From NCBI RefSeq assembly GCF_000224145.3, contig NW_004190425.2:100070-164069 (forward strand): 64,000 bases of DNA, given 5' to 3'. Positions 11,001-22,000 of the stretch are shown here, one piece after another. The stretch's first letter is position 1; every line of letters begins with the position of its first letter. Both the position numbers and the translations under genes were made by a program. The DNA comes from Ciona intestinalis (Eukaryota > Chordata > Ascidiacea > Phlebobranchia > Cionidae). A model generated the notes under the pieces. It was not told the DNA's origin and ran no database searches. It saw only the letters and a program-made list of their open reading frames with translations.

Positions 11001-14000
11001 ATTTTAATGATATTAAAGGCAGGAGATGAGATATTGGAAGTCAACAATGTTAGTTTGGGCGGACTAAGTCACGCTGATGCTGTCAAGTTGATCAGATCAA
11101 GTAGAATGTTGATTATGACGGTTAGATATGTTGGGAGAATACCTCAGGTAAATATTTATTTACATCATTAAAATGATGTTGTTAAAGCTATGAAAACAGC
11201 AAAGGATATCGTCTTACTTGCGATATTAAAGTGTAGTAATAACAATTAGTAGACATGTTTAACTTCCATGTTTGTACTTTTTGTTTGTAGTTTTTTTCTA
11301 ACTTGGACAATTTTTGTTGGTTCCCTGCTGCCATATTTTAGTTGAGTTGTTGAAGATATTGCAGTGCGGCAGAATTGTCAATAGTTTTACAAGTAAACTT
11401 TGTGCCTGTCACTTTTTAACCTGTACCGCAACTCAGCGGTACAAATTTTGTTTCTTAGTGTTCAAGGATAAGGCAAACGTACTTAATCTTAGCATTAGTA
11501 TGTTTGACCACAATAATCTGACCCGAACTTATAAAATGATAGTAACAAAACATTTTCTAACACACTGATATACCAATGTACAGTCGGCCAAAACATCACA
11601 TCACCAACCAATAGATGATCGTGTTTCACTTCACAGCAGCATCGGGGGTGGTAAGGTGGTGGGGAAACTACAACCAAATGGAGTCAGGGTAAGACAAGTT
11701 TAAAATTATTACATCATGACAACAAATACTATATTTTTAACATGAACTTGAATCTAAAACTTAAAAAAAATCATATTTAGAAATTGTAAGCCATACATAA
11801 AAACCTAAAAACTACAAAAACAAATCACCCATCAAGTTACATTCATGGTAACTCATAAGCTCGCATGAGGTGTATTAAACAGAACACGTGTGTTAAAACA
11901 ACTGTCTTTTTCTGGCCAAGGATAAAGCAAGTTATATTCATTGTTAATGTACATCAGAAAATGCAAGTATTTATAAAATATAATACACATACAGTCTGTA
12001 TTTGCAACAATTCGCCCAAAACTTATTGTCACGGATTTTTTCCTATTTTCAGGGAGCTTTCCAACGCAAAATAACGAGCCCCCATCAACAAATGATTCTT
12101 CCTAATATGTTAAAACGGTCAACGGGTTGCGATAGTAAACTACCAATGAAACTTTCATCTCTCAACAACTCATTAAGTTGCAATCCAGTGTGGGAAACGC
12201 TGTCGGAGGAAGAACAGAAGTCGTTGAAATATTATGTCAAGGAATATTTGTCAAGCCACGTGTCACCCGACGCACTTGTGTTGGCGTTATCCCAACTACT
12301 TGCAGATCATGAGAAGGTAAATTTTATGATTATTCTCATGGGGTTTGCTGTACATTCTGTACATATTGAGTTCATTTACTCGTGATTTGGTCTCATGTTC
12401 ATATGATCATGATTTTATTGATTGAAATTTTGTTCCCCTTTTTAACAAAAATATTTTTTAATTACAGCTCTATCATACCTAAGTAACTTTCTAGTTAAAA
12501 ATTTGTTGATTATTTCTTTGCCAAAATTTTAATAATAACCTTAAATTTGTAACTTCTCTTCAGTTCTCACTGATGTCAGTTATAAGGGATTACATCAGTC
12601 ATCGAGATTTGGATCGATTTGATGTCCTTGTGTTGAGACGAGAGGTGGAAGCTTTGAGGAGCAGACATCAGGAAGACACCACGAATTCCACTGAGTCAAT
12701 CAGCACAAACGAAACAAGCAACAAAGTGTTACAACCGCCTAAGTTACAATCAACCCCAAATTCTTCATTTCAATCGAGTGAATCAAACACTGAATCTGCT
12801 GAGATGATTTCTCCTGTGCGTCTTCCTGATCAAAACAAGGAACCGAAAGTGAAGATTCCTCCCGTTCCTCCAAAAGCTCCTCCCAACAAACCACGAAGAT
12901 CTTTCCGAGAAAGGAAGATCTTTAACACAACATCCTCGTTTGAATACAAAGAACCAAACCCTCCATCGGAAAAAAAAGAAACCTCCAAAGTAACAATCAA
13001 AACATCGGATCGTTCAATCAGTCCGTTCAGTTTGGCTCTGGAGAAACATCGATCTTCTCACTCAGGGAGGATCAAAGCCGGGAGCAACCCCATCCACCCC
13101 TCCCTGCCGTGTCCACAGTTTTTCGAACCTCCGGTTCAATTTAAGAACAATAAACAAAATCAAAACTCCATCTCCTGCCACGATTCAACCACGAGCGACT
13201 CCGATTTTCCCCCTCCTCCTTTATCCTTTAGCTCCTCCGCATCGAGCACGATGAGCGAAAGGTCCTCCCATCCACCCAGAATCACTGACTCCCCAGCCGA
13301 GATACATCTTCGTCCAACATCATTTTCATCATTTAACAGAAAACCATCGCCGTGTGCTCGAAAGTACGCAGTCACTGCTGAAGTTCACAGTCAAAGGTAG
13401 GTGACATATCAAGTCTCAGTGCAATAATGTATCAACCATCAATCCTTTAATTTAAACTGGAATCTAAGATGTTTTTACTTCCTAAAAATAAATTCACTAT
13501 ATTTATTTTGCAAAGGTATACCATACAGTAAACATTGGTATTTTGTACTATATATAAATGTAACTTGCTTTACCCTCGCGTGGCTGAAAAAAGACAGTTG
13601 TCATAACACGGGTGTTTTGTTTTATATACCTCGTGTCGGCTTACAAGTTGCCACGATAGTAACTTTTTTTGTGGCTTACAATTTAGACAACTCATTAGTG
13701 ACCACTGGGTTAGAGGTTAATTGTCCTGCCCATGGACTCCTATGCGCACAATGGTAGCAGCAAAAAGCCTTGAACCGATTACCTTTAATTTGGAGGCAGA
13801 CCTGCCAATCAACTGTGCCAAGGCGCATGACATGCCATGTTGTAGCATTGTACACCAAGGATAAACAAAACTTGCCGTATATAAACAGAGTATCTGGGTT
13901 ATTATTAAAATAAAAGTAAACACCAGTTTAATATATTACAGTTTACCCAGGACAGTAAATAAACAAACAGATTATTCGAATTCTGCATTCAATGTAAGTT

Positions 14001-15139
14001 GTGTTGAATATTATCTTGTTTTTTACTAAACTGTATCTAAAATATTTATCGAGTAAAACAGGTATCAATAATATTATTTTAAACAGCCTAATGTAAGCTA
14101 AAATACTTTCCAACAGAAGCAGCAAATGTGTTATAGTGTAAATGAGAATTACCAGTTGAAACCTAAGGTGTCAAAAACTGGCAGTCGTCCAAAATAGCTG
14201 GATATAACTTATTTATCCCCACATGGTGCAGTTGGGACAGTTGTTATGAATCGAGAATTCGATTTCACCCCGTGCCGTTTGCATTGTACCACTTATTTAA
14301 CTTTGTAGATGATTATTTTTTTTGTGAATGGCTGACAACTCAGGCAATACTCTTTGTTCTAGAGGCAGATGCGTTAGCCATTAACCACTGTGCCATAACA
14401 CTGGTGCTTATAAATGCTAAAGCTGCTTCTAATTAACTATTCTTTTCAGGGAAAGAAATTAAATTTAAGTGATGACAGTTCTTCGGAAGATGAATCAAAA
14501 TATCCGTACTTTCTACCAAATGTTGAAACACAGAAAGTTGTGATTTTCCAAACAGTTGGTGCACTTGGATTGACAATTGCCGGTGGTGCTGGCACTAAAC
14601 AACCTTTGCCTAAAGTTGTAAAGATCCAGGTAATTGTTTCTATTTACCAAGTTGATTTTATGCCATGAAGGAGTTATTGGTAATTGGTTTGTTATTCTTG
14701 AAAACTTAAGAGTTTTAGGTTAGGTTTTTGTTTGTTTGGAATTTTTATTAACAGTTGTAGTCAATGTTTTTCCTTTGTCTGAGTTTGGTAGCTCAGAAAT
14801 AGAAAAGTAAAAAAAAAACAAATAAAAGATTGTTGTTTAAACGCAATAATTTACATGTTATTGTAGCGTGCGTAAAAAACTTTTTTCTGTACAACACGTT
14901 ATACTAATGAAAAACCCTTACAAAAATACTAACTAATATATTTTTCTCTTTAACAGCGTGGAAGTTGCTCGCACCTATGTGGTCGAATCAAAATTGGTCA
15001 TGTGATTCATGAAGTGAATGGTACACCACTGAGACCACTCAAACATGACCAAGTCATTCAATCAATTGCTCGTGCATTTAAAGAGGAAGGCCGAGATTCG
15101 CTTGAACTTATAGTCAGTGGTCCATACCTGCCTATGTAA
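5091..15139 (+). CDS. Whirlin/PDZD7-family scaffold (HHD-PDZ-PDZ-HHD-Pro-PDZ)
   Basis: Scaffold of the Usher-complex family, which in vertebrates holds adhesion proteins at hair-cell and photoreceptor membranes. Sixteen in-phase exons: 5091-5186, 6022-6180, 6591-6715, 6930-7019, 7633-7830, 8063-8205, 8605-8732, 9932-10117, 10470-10595, 11019-11147, 11584-11688, 12053-12316, 12564-13396, 13942-13993, 14450-14629, 14957-15139 (TAA); 998 aa, near the human whirlin length. Domains: harmonin-homology 1 about residues 33-110 ([24 protein letters not shown]); PDZ1 ~240-328 ([12 protein letters not shown]); PDZ2 ~376-460 ([17 protein letters not shown]); HHD2 ~543-625 ([15 protein letters not shown]); proline/serine-rich ~625-880; PDZ3 ~900-992 ([11 protein letters not shown]). 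The two-HHD layout fits whirlin better than PDZD7, but this could be the pre-duplication gene. Intron 2 uses a GC donor (CAG|GCAAGT, 6181). The 52-nt exon 14 was found by phase matching. Confidence 0.93.
7318..7535 (+). mobile_element. tRNA-derived SINE, truncated
   Basis: Carries the SINE body and tail: ACCAGTTGTCGCTAATGG, AGCCATACATAAAAAATC, GGTAACTTGTAAG, AACACCCGTGTTATAACC, then GATAAAGTAAGTTA-TTACATTCATTCG. The 5' head is lost. It sits in an intron of the whirlin-like gene and contains a false exon-like TTTTCAG. Confidence 0.75.
8222..8276 (+). repeat. (AT)n microsatellite
   Basis: Imperfect TA-dinucleotide run directly after a whirlin-like donor site (8206). Confidence 0.85.
8325..8547 (+). 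mobile_element. tRNA-derived SINE with internal deletion
   Basis: Head GTGTCGTGGCAAAGTGGTTAGG keeps the A-box-like part; the B-box region is deleted. Body (CCCAGTGGTCC, GTTGTCCAAATTGTCAGCCA) and tail (AACACCTGTGTTATAAC, AAGTAAGTTACATAAC) follow. Intronic. Confidence 0.75.
11786..11946 (+). mobile_element. tRNA-derived SINE, 3' part
   Basis: Body and tail only: TAAGCCATACATAAAAACC, CATGGTAACTCATAAGC, GAGGTGTATTAAACAGAACAC, GATAAAGCAAGTTATATTC. Intronic in the whirlin-like gene. Confidence 0.75.
13557..13832 (-). mobile_element. tRNA-derived SINE, nearly full length
   Basis: Minus-strand copy. Tail (AATGTAACTTGCTTTACC), CTCGTGTCGGCTTACAAGTT, ACTCATTAGTGACCACTGGG, then the tRNA-like head GAGGCAGACCTGCCAATC...TGTGCCAAGGCGC. 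Lies between whirlin-like exons 13 and 14. Confidence 0.8.
14205..14405 (-). mobile_element. Diverged tRNA-derived SINE
   Basis: Old minus copy: TTATTTATCCCCACATGG, GAATGGCTGACAACTC, and head TAGAGGCAGATGCGTTAGCCATTAACCACTGTGCCA in shortened form. Intronic. Confidence 0.55.
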
Positions 15140-15625
15140 CTGACTTGTACATATTCAAAACTTTGAACAAATTAACCAAGTTCCGAATATTTTTTTCCAA
15201 TTCATGTTCCTGATGTTTTATTGCAATAATCTCACAACACTGTTGCTCAAAACAAAGCACAATTTGATCAAATAATGACAATTTTTACCTCCAGTTTCAA
15301 TACTGCCCACACCAGTGATTACACATAGCAATAGTATTGCCCATCCAATGTACTTACCTGTTTTATAGTTACTGCCTGACTAGAATACCTTGCATTTACC
15401 TCTTTGTATGTTGTCTTCAAGTAATTGAGAGTTTTTTTTTGTATATTTGCTTTTGCACAATCTTTCGTTCTAAAAATTCATTTAATGCTGTTCAATAGAT
15501 TCTTTGAATCTTAATTTATTGGTGTTGTGCATGACATTGTGATGGTTTATATTGTATATTTGCTACTGTAGTGTTTCTTGTGGTGTTACTGCCTTTGCTT
15601 TAGTTAGTATTGTAAAATATTAGTA

Positions 15626-15631
15626 AATAAA
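15626..15631 (+). terminator. Polyadenylation signal of the whirlin-like gene
   Basis: AATAAA 487 bases after the stop, followed by a TG-rich stretch. Confidence 0.6.
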
Positions 15632-16427
15632 GTTTCAGAAATTCACTGCGCTTGTTGCTATTCGTGTACATAATGACAATGTAATGTTCCAAAATACCGT
15701 AATACTATTTTCGGAATGAAGCTGTAAAAATACAAAGAGAAATTACCACTGAACCTAAAAAATTCAAGTCTTAAAATGAAAATGGATATAGCATTTCTAT
15801 AGTGCTTATGTTTTTGTAGGACGTCACCTTTGATAAACTTGATCGCAAGGTAGAAAGTAAACATCTAAGCATATGTTTAGATATCTATGGTCTGAGGTTA
15901 AGGAACGGCTTCTGCCGTGTACGTGCGAATGAATGATTGTAACTTACCTTATCCTCGCGTGGCCGAAAACGACAGTCGTTAAACACGATTGTTCTGTTTC
16001 AAATACCTCGTGTCAGATGACGAGTTCTCAACTATCCTTCTTTGCGAATGTTTATATAAAAGGATCCATTTTTTTGTTTTTTTGTTTGTTATTTAATTAG
16101 TTTCGGTTTACCAAGACGAACTTTTATCAGAACAAACTGCGGGTTAAATCTTACCACAAGAAGCGTTTTATTCTGGTTATCTGATTGTTTTAAATTTGCA
16201 GAATGACATCACCTGCACGTGATATTAACTTATGTAAAAAGATATTCTATGCATTTTAGCATTATCTTTATTTAACATTATACGATGACGTCATGTGATA
16301 CAAAGTTGGATTATGAACGTCATGTGTCAATATACATTAACTCTCACGATTTGTCCTTTTTTATGTTTATTTTAGCATACGGTTGAGTATCCTGTAAATA
16401 GTTATTCCTGTATCTTCAGTGCTATAT
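15632..16427. other. Intergenic stretch after whirlin-like gene
   Basis: No gene seen. Holds a partial minus-strand SINE at 15926-16030 and AT-rich filler. Confidence 0.5.
15926..16030 (-). mobile_element. tRNA-derived SINE tail fragment
   Basis: GAATGATTGTAACTTACC, TTATCCTCGCGTGGCC, GACAGTCGTTAAACACG and AAATACCTCGTGTCAG are the SINE 3' third in minus orientation. Confidence 0.7.
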
Positions 16428-17273
16428 GCGTGTGTAACACGAGATGCACTGCTGCAAATTGGCAAGTGTTCAACTTACAACGAATTACTGGGTAACTGAT
16501 GCTATACAAGTCCAGTTATACTAGAAATTATATGGTACAGTGATGAGCTGGTGACTCAATTCTAAACGTATTTTGGTAAAATTAATTTAACATTACCACA
16601 GTGAATTGTACTGTCCTATAGTTACCAAAACCCTATTATTGCAAAACATATTAAAAATAAAATGCTAATATCTTATATTCAATATCAATTATACGCCCGA
16701 TTTAAACGTCTATTTGTGCATTGTAGCATTTTAACTTGACTGGCTTTTTATGCGTTATTGATTACACATCATCGCACACCGCATGTATTGCAGTTATCAA
16801 GCTCATATAGTGATCATGAAAGTTTTAAACTTATTTGAATTGCTGACATAAGCAATCACTATTTTGCCCGAGGACACTTATACGAAACATTACTAGAACG
16901 AATAAAAATATCTTGAGAGCTAAAAAATTGACAAAAGGCATGAGTTTAGTTTTTAGTGGCGGCAAGATATTCGGTTAATAAAATGAGATATATAGTTATA
17001 AATACTTGGGTGTTAAAATACGCAAATTGTTAATATCAATATAGAGATTATAGAGATAACTTCTTGTTTCAGTAAGAACTTCGTTCGTGTTTTATCTCAG
17101 TAATTCAATGTCAAACTACTTTACATTAAGAAGTGATAAGATTCAGGTGGTAATTACATTACTAAGGTAAGGCTTAATGTTTTGAAGGTATATTGCCTGT
17201 ACATTAGGCGTAAGTATAATACAGGTATCTCTGAAATGGTTAATACGTATTTTCTATACGCCATACAGCGGAC
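16428..17273 (+). repeat. Direct ~840 bp duplication, copy 1
   Basis: Starts CGTGTGTAACACGAGATGC and ends CCATACAGCGGAC at the N gap. Almost identical to 17324-18160, with scattered substitutions and small indels (for example TTGGGTGTTAAAATAC against GTACAGTTAAATTAC). No coding signal. Confidence 0.95.
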
Positions 17274-17323
17274 NNNNNNNNNNNNNNNNNNNNNNNNNNN
17301 NNNNNNNNNNNNNNNNNNNNNNN
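17274..17323. other. Assembly gap (50 N)
   Basis: Run of N between the two duplicate copies. Confidence 1.
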
Positions 17324-18160
17324 CGTGTGTAACACGAGATGCACTGCTGCAAATTGGCAAGTGTTCAACTTACAACGAATTACTGGGTAACTGATGCTAT
17401 ACAAGTCCAGTTATACTAGAAATTATATGGTACAGTGATGAGCTGGTGACTCAATTCTAAACGTATTTTGGTAAAATTAATTTAACATTACCACAGTGAA
17501 TTGTACTGTCCTATAGTTACCAAAACCCTATTATTGCAAAACATATTAAAAATAAAATGCTAATATCTTATATTCAATATCAATTATACGCCCGATTTAA
17601 ACGTCTATTTGTGCATTGTAGCATTTTAACTTGACTGGCTTTTTATGCGTTATTGATTACACATCATCGCACACCGCATGTATTGCAGTTATCAAGCTTA
17701 TAGTGATCATGAAAGTTTTAAACTTATTTGAATTGCTGACATAAGCAATCACTATTTTGCCCGAGGACACTTATACGAAACATTACTAGAACGAATAAAA
17801 ATATCTTGAGAGCTGAAAAATTGACAAAAGGCATAAGTTTAGTTTTTTAGTGGCGGCCAGATATTCGGTCAATAAAATGAGATATATAGTTATAATTACT
17901 GTACAGTTAAATTACGCAATTTGTTAATATCAATATAGAGGATAACTTCTTGTTTCAGTAAGAACTTCGTTCGTGTTTTATCTCAGTAATTCAATGTCAA
18001 ACTACTTTACATTAAGAAGTGATAAGATTCAGGTGGTAATTACATTACTAAGGTAAGGCTTAATGTTTTGAAGGTATATTGCCTGTACATTAGGCGTAAG
18101 TATAATACAGGCATCTCTGAAATGTTTAATACGTATTTTCTATACGCCATACAGCGGACG
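17324..18160 (+). repeat. Direct ~840 bp duplication, copy 2
   Basis: Second copy, beginning at the base after the gap with the same CGTGTGTAACACGAGATGC and ending CCATACAGCGGAC, after which unique sequence follows. Confidence 0.95.
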
Positions 18161-19036
18161 TGAAATCACTTTATACGAAATATAAGCAGAATTTACATTC
18201 CAAATTAGCTGGAAGTGCGTATGTTTATTCAGTGCATGCGTTAGATGTGTAAGTTCGTGTCAGGTTGTGTATAGGCTACAGTGTTTTAAATACTCTTATA
18301 TATTTGCATGCGATTACGCAACACAGATTTCGTGGGATACACACGTTTTATTTTCATTGGTCAGGGTGTTTTTAGTCATGCGTAAAATGTTGCCATATGA
18401 ATAATATTAACTGTGTAGGCAGCAAGAAAATATGATTACGAACATAATATACGTATATTTATATAGCATATAGAGCAGGTGCAGCATATGTATGCTGTGT
18501 TTGCAACAATATACCCATATGGTTGTGTTTTTGTTATAAATTATGAACAAATCAATCGTGTTGTAACAAGACAATGGCTGTTATGCTTCGTGACGTTTTT
18601 AAACGAAGGTAATATTAAACCTTATTCCTTATTACCGTCACCGTTTGACCTCAGTGAAAACTTTACGTTTGAAATGTTACGTCACGATAAACAAACCATT
18701 TATAATGTAAGGAAAGCCGACAAACTAGTTATTGTTTTATATAAACACCTGAGCCTGCATATTATTTCGTAACCGCCGGTCGGGCGGTTATTATAAAACC
18801 AAACGTCACTTCCTAAATTTTACCCTGGTATATGCTTGATGCAGTTTTTCTCTTTAACCCAGTAAGCGGTCTACATGATTACACGCATACAAAAAGCTAG
18901 ATCAACGATATAATGTGTGGCAGTGATTATAACAGTGCGAGTTACATTACAGGGCAATAATTAATTTTACCTTACAGTATATATTCTGAATTTATCCAAC
19001 AGTAGTATTATAGCCTAAGGAAGTATAGTATAAAGG
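18161..19036. other. 5' region of the GPCR gene
   Basis: Unique AT-rich sequence. A 97-codon open frame at 18479-18772 has no recognisable domain and no supporting splice structure, so it is not called as a gene. Promoter and any upstream exon of the GPCR are expected here. Confidence 0.4.
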
Positions 19037-22000
19037 ATGTCATTCTTCCTAAACGAAACAACTCCAGAGTTTGATGGAAACAGGTAATTATATACTATGT
19101 ACAAGAATATATAAAAATAAACTATATTTCTATAAAAGGCAACAAACTTATATTCTAAGATATATCGGGATAAATTAAACGCGAAGAATATTTTGCATTT
19201 AATTTTGTATTATAACGGGCCACCGTATTAGTTGCTTTGGGGTAGGCCTATATTTATATAACTTAAATGTGTTTTTTTTACAATTTAAAAACAGAATAAA
19301 TGCAACGGTAGAAACATTTGGCAAACGACACACTATACTGCGGCTGCGGAGTTTATGCAAGTCATGTTTAATTCAGTTGTCATAACTGACATGCGTTTCG
19401 TGTTTCGCACGATCTTTATGGCGTCAAAACCTGTGTTTGTCAATGTAGACTTAAATGTAGATTGTTGTAGAGGTTTGCTACTGCACATGGTTTGAGAAAT
19501 AAAGTAAAACACCATCGATTGACTTTTGGCGTTTTATAATGGGAGGATTTAAAATTGATTATTCGTCACTTATTTGGCATTACTTTAACCTAAGTGTGTC
19601 TTAAAGATAATTTGGAGCAATTTCTTTGTAGGCTACCTAAATTATCATGCAATTTAAACACAGTAAACTATAGATTTAAAATACAGCAAAAAAAGGTGGG
19701 TTAATTACTTTAAACTTCATTGATAGGCAAGGTAAAGAGTTCGATGCATTTAATATTCTATCTAGCAATTATGATGTGACGAGATTTAAAACTTGGTTTA
19801 ATTTTACAGCAGGCAACTCAATAATTAGTTCACATTAAAATTACACTTCCTGATTTGCACCACACACAGTAATAGTTCCGTTTCGGAAACTTGTATTCTG
19901 TTCTGCGGTCGGTATAATTAAGGCGAAGGCTATTTGTTTGTACACAGCAAGAGACACAATTCACTCAAATTAGGTATTTAATGCACAATTCAGTATTTAA
20001 GTTAAAATTGATGTGTTTTCAGTACTTTCATTGCTCCATTCGACACAGTGGGTGTAATTGTTGCGTCACTGTTCCTGATTCCACTCACTATATTTGGAAC
20101 TCTCTCAAATTTGCTGACTATCTGGGTGATTGCTAGGTGTCCAAAACTCAAGTATGCCACATCGTTCGCAGTGTTTTAAGATTTCTTACATTTGTATTTT
20201 TCCACAGGTCAACTTTTAACCTCTTTATACTAAGTTTATGCGTCAGTGATCTAACGTCAGCTTTACACAGTCCATTCTCGCTGTATCAAAGGACATGGGG
20301 GTATGAAACGTGGGCTCTTTCTAAACCCGTTTGCCAGGTCTGCAAATTTGCTTTGTGCTCTACCTGACTTTTAGATAAACTTTTATTTGTAGATACTTTG
20401 GGCTTTAGAACATTGGACGTCTCATGTCACTTCACTTCATATACTGTGCTTTGCAACATTAAGATTTATATCTGTTCGTTATCCGCATTTCTTCAATCGA
20501 ATCAGGCCGAGGCATTCTCAAGTAAACATATTTACTATACTGCCTGTTGCCCGAGTTATTTCAGTAAAATTTCTCTGATAATTTTCCGTAAGATATTATA
20601 GTAGATTGAAGTAAAATAGCATTTATTTTTTTCTCCTTTATCCTCCATTTGGTATTGAACAATACTTACAAAACTAGTTAAACTTATAGTCACGAATCTC
20701 AAAAAACTTTTTTATGCAGATCACCATCGTTGTGTTATGGACAATAACGCTTGGGCTTAGTTTTGTTCCTTATTATGTTTGGTCTACAGTTATAAAAAGG
20801 GACAGCAGAACACCGCCCACTATGGCTTCTTGCCTTATTTTACCATCCGAGTAAGGAAAAATTACATAAATTATTAGTATTCTACTATTCTTGTTTTAAT
20901 TTATCATATAAAGTTGATTACAATTAAAAATACGGTTTATACACGACTGCGCATATCAAATTTTAAAGAATCATGACCTCTATAAGCCCTTGTTCCCCAT
21001 AGCAAAGTGGGGAAAGGTGCTGGGACTTTAAGCACATATTGCCAAATAATATATGGTTCTGGGTTGATACCACGAATTAGTACTAGCATACTTTTATTTA
21101 TTGACAACTTCAAAGACATACGGATTCAAAATACACACTTTTTGTTAGGAATATATCTCCAGTAGGCCGTGGGAATAGATTTAAATAACACAAGATACTA
21201 TTCATACTAATGCTTATCGGCGTACGTGTCCTTGGGCAAGACACTTGAAGGACAACTGAAGTCAAATTTTATAATTGGTGCGCAGATAATCTTTACACTA
21301 AGCTAATTCTGCAATTCTAGTTTTTCCGTTCAAAACGGCACCGATTTCGAGTTTCGTCACTTACATTTTTATTGGTGACGTCACTGGTGCTTCTTGATTG
21401 TGCGCGTCCTATCCTTTACAAAGGAAAATGGCATGCTAACGATTTTATTTTGGCGATATCTCGGAAAGAACTAATGATATTTTAAAGATTTTTTCATAGA
21501 CGTGTGAATACCTAAGTTTCGTAATTTATCAAACATTTATTATTTACTATCGCTCATCTAACAATTTGTTTAAATCAAAGTCTACTTTATAGCATCGGTA
21601 CCGTTTTAAACGGTATACCGTTTCGGTATCATTTTGAACGAAAAATTGGAATGGTAGATTTAGCTTAGTCAGGAATATCAATTGTAAGCTTTCCTTCAGT
21701 TGTCTTTTCAAGGGCATTGCTCCAACCCAGCGGTTACTAATGGGTTGTCCAAATTATAAGCCACATAAAAACAAAAATCATACACTAAGTTGAAAAGTGT
21801 GGTAACTCGTAATCACACAAGGATAAAAATGGTTCGAAAAATACGTGTCAGACTACAATGAGTTGCCGCGACGTTGGTAATGACCCAAATCTGGCCTTAA
21901 TCCGGGGTACTTGACAAGGACCTTACCCACAAAAAGTATAACTAACAAGAAATAATATTGTGTGAAAATCAAGTTTAAAATATGTTTCAGCCCTACTGTT

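Noticed and set aside
18479-18772. 97-codon open frame upstream of the GPCR
   Set aside because: No recognisable domain, no splice support and AT-rich composition typical of chance frames here.
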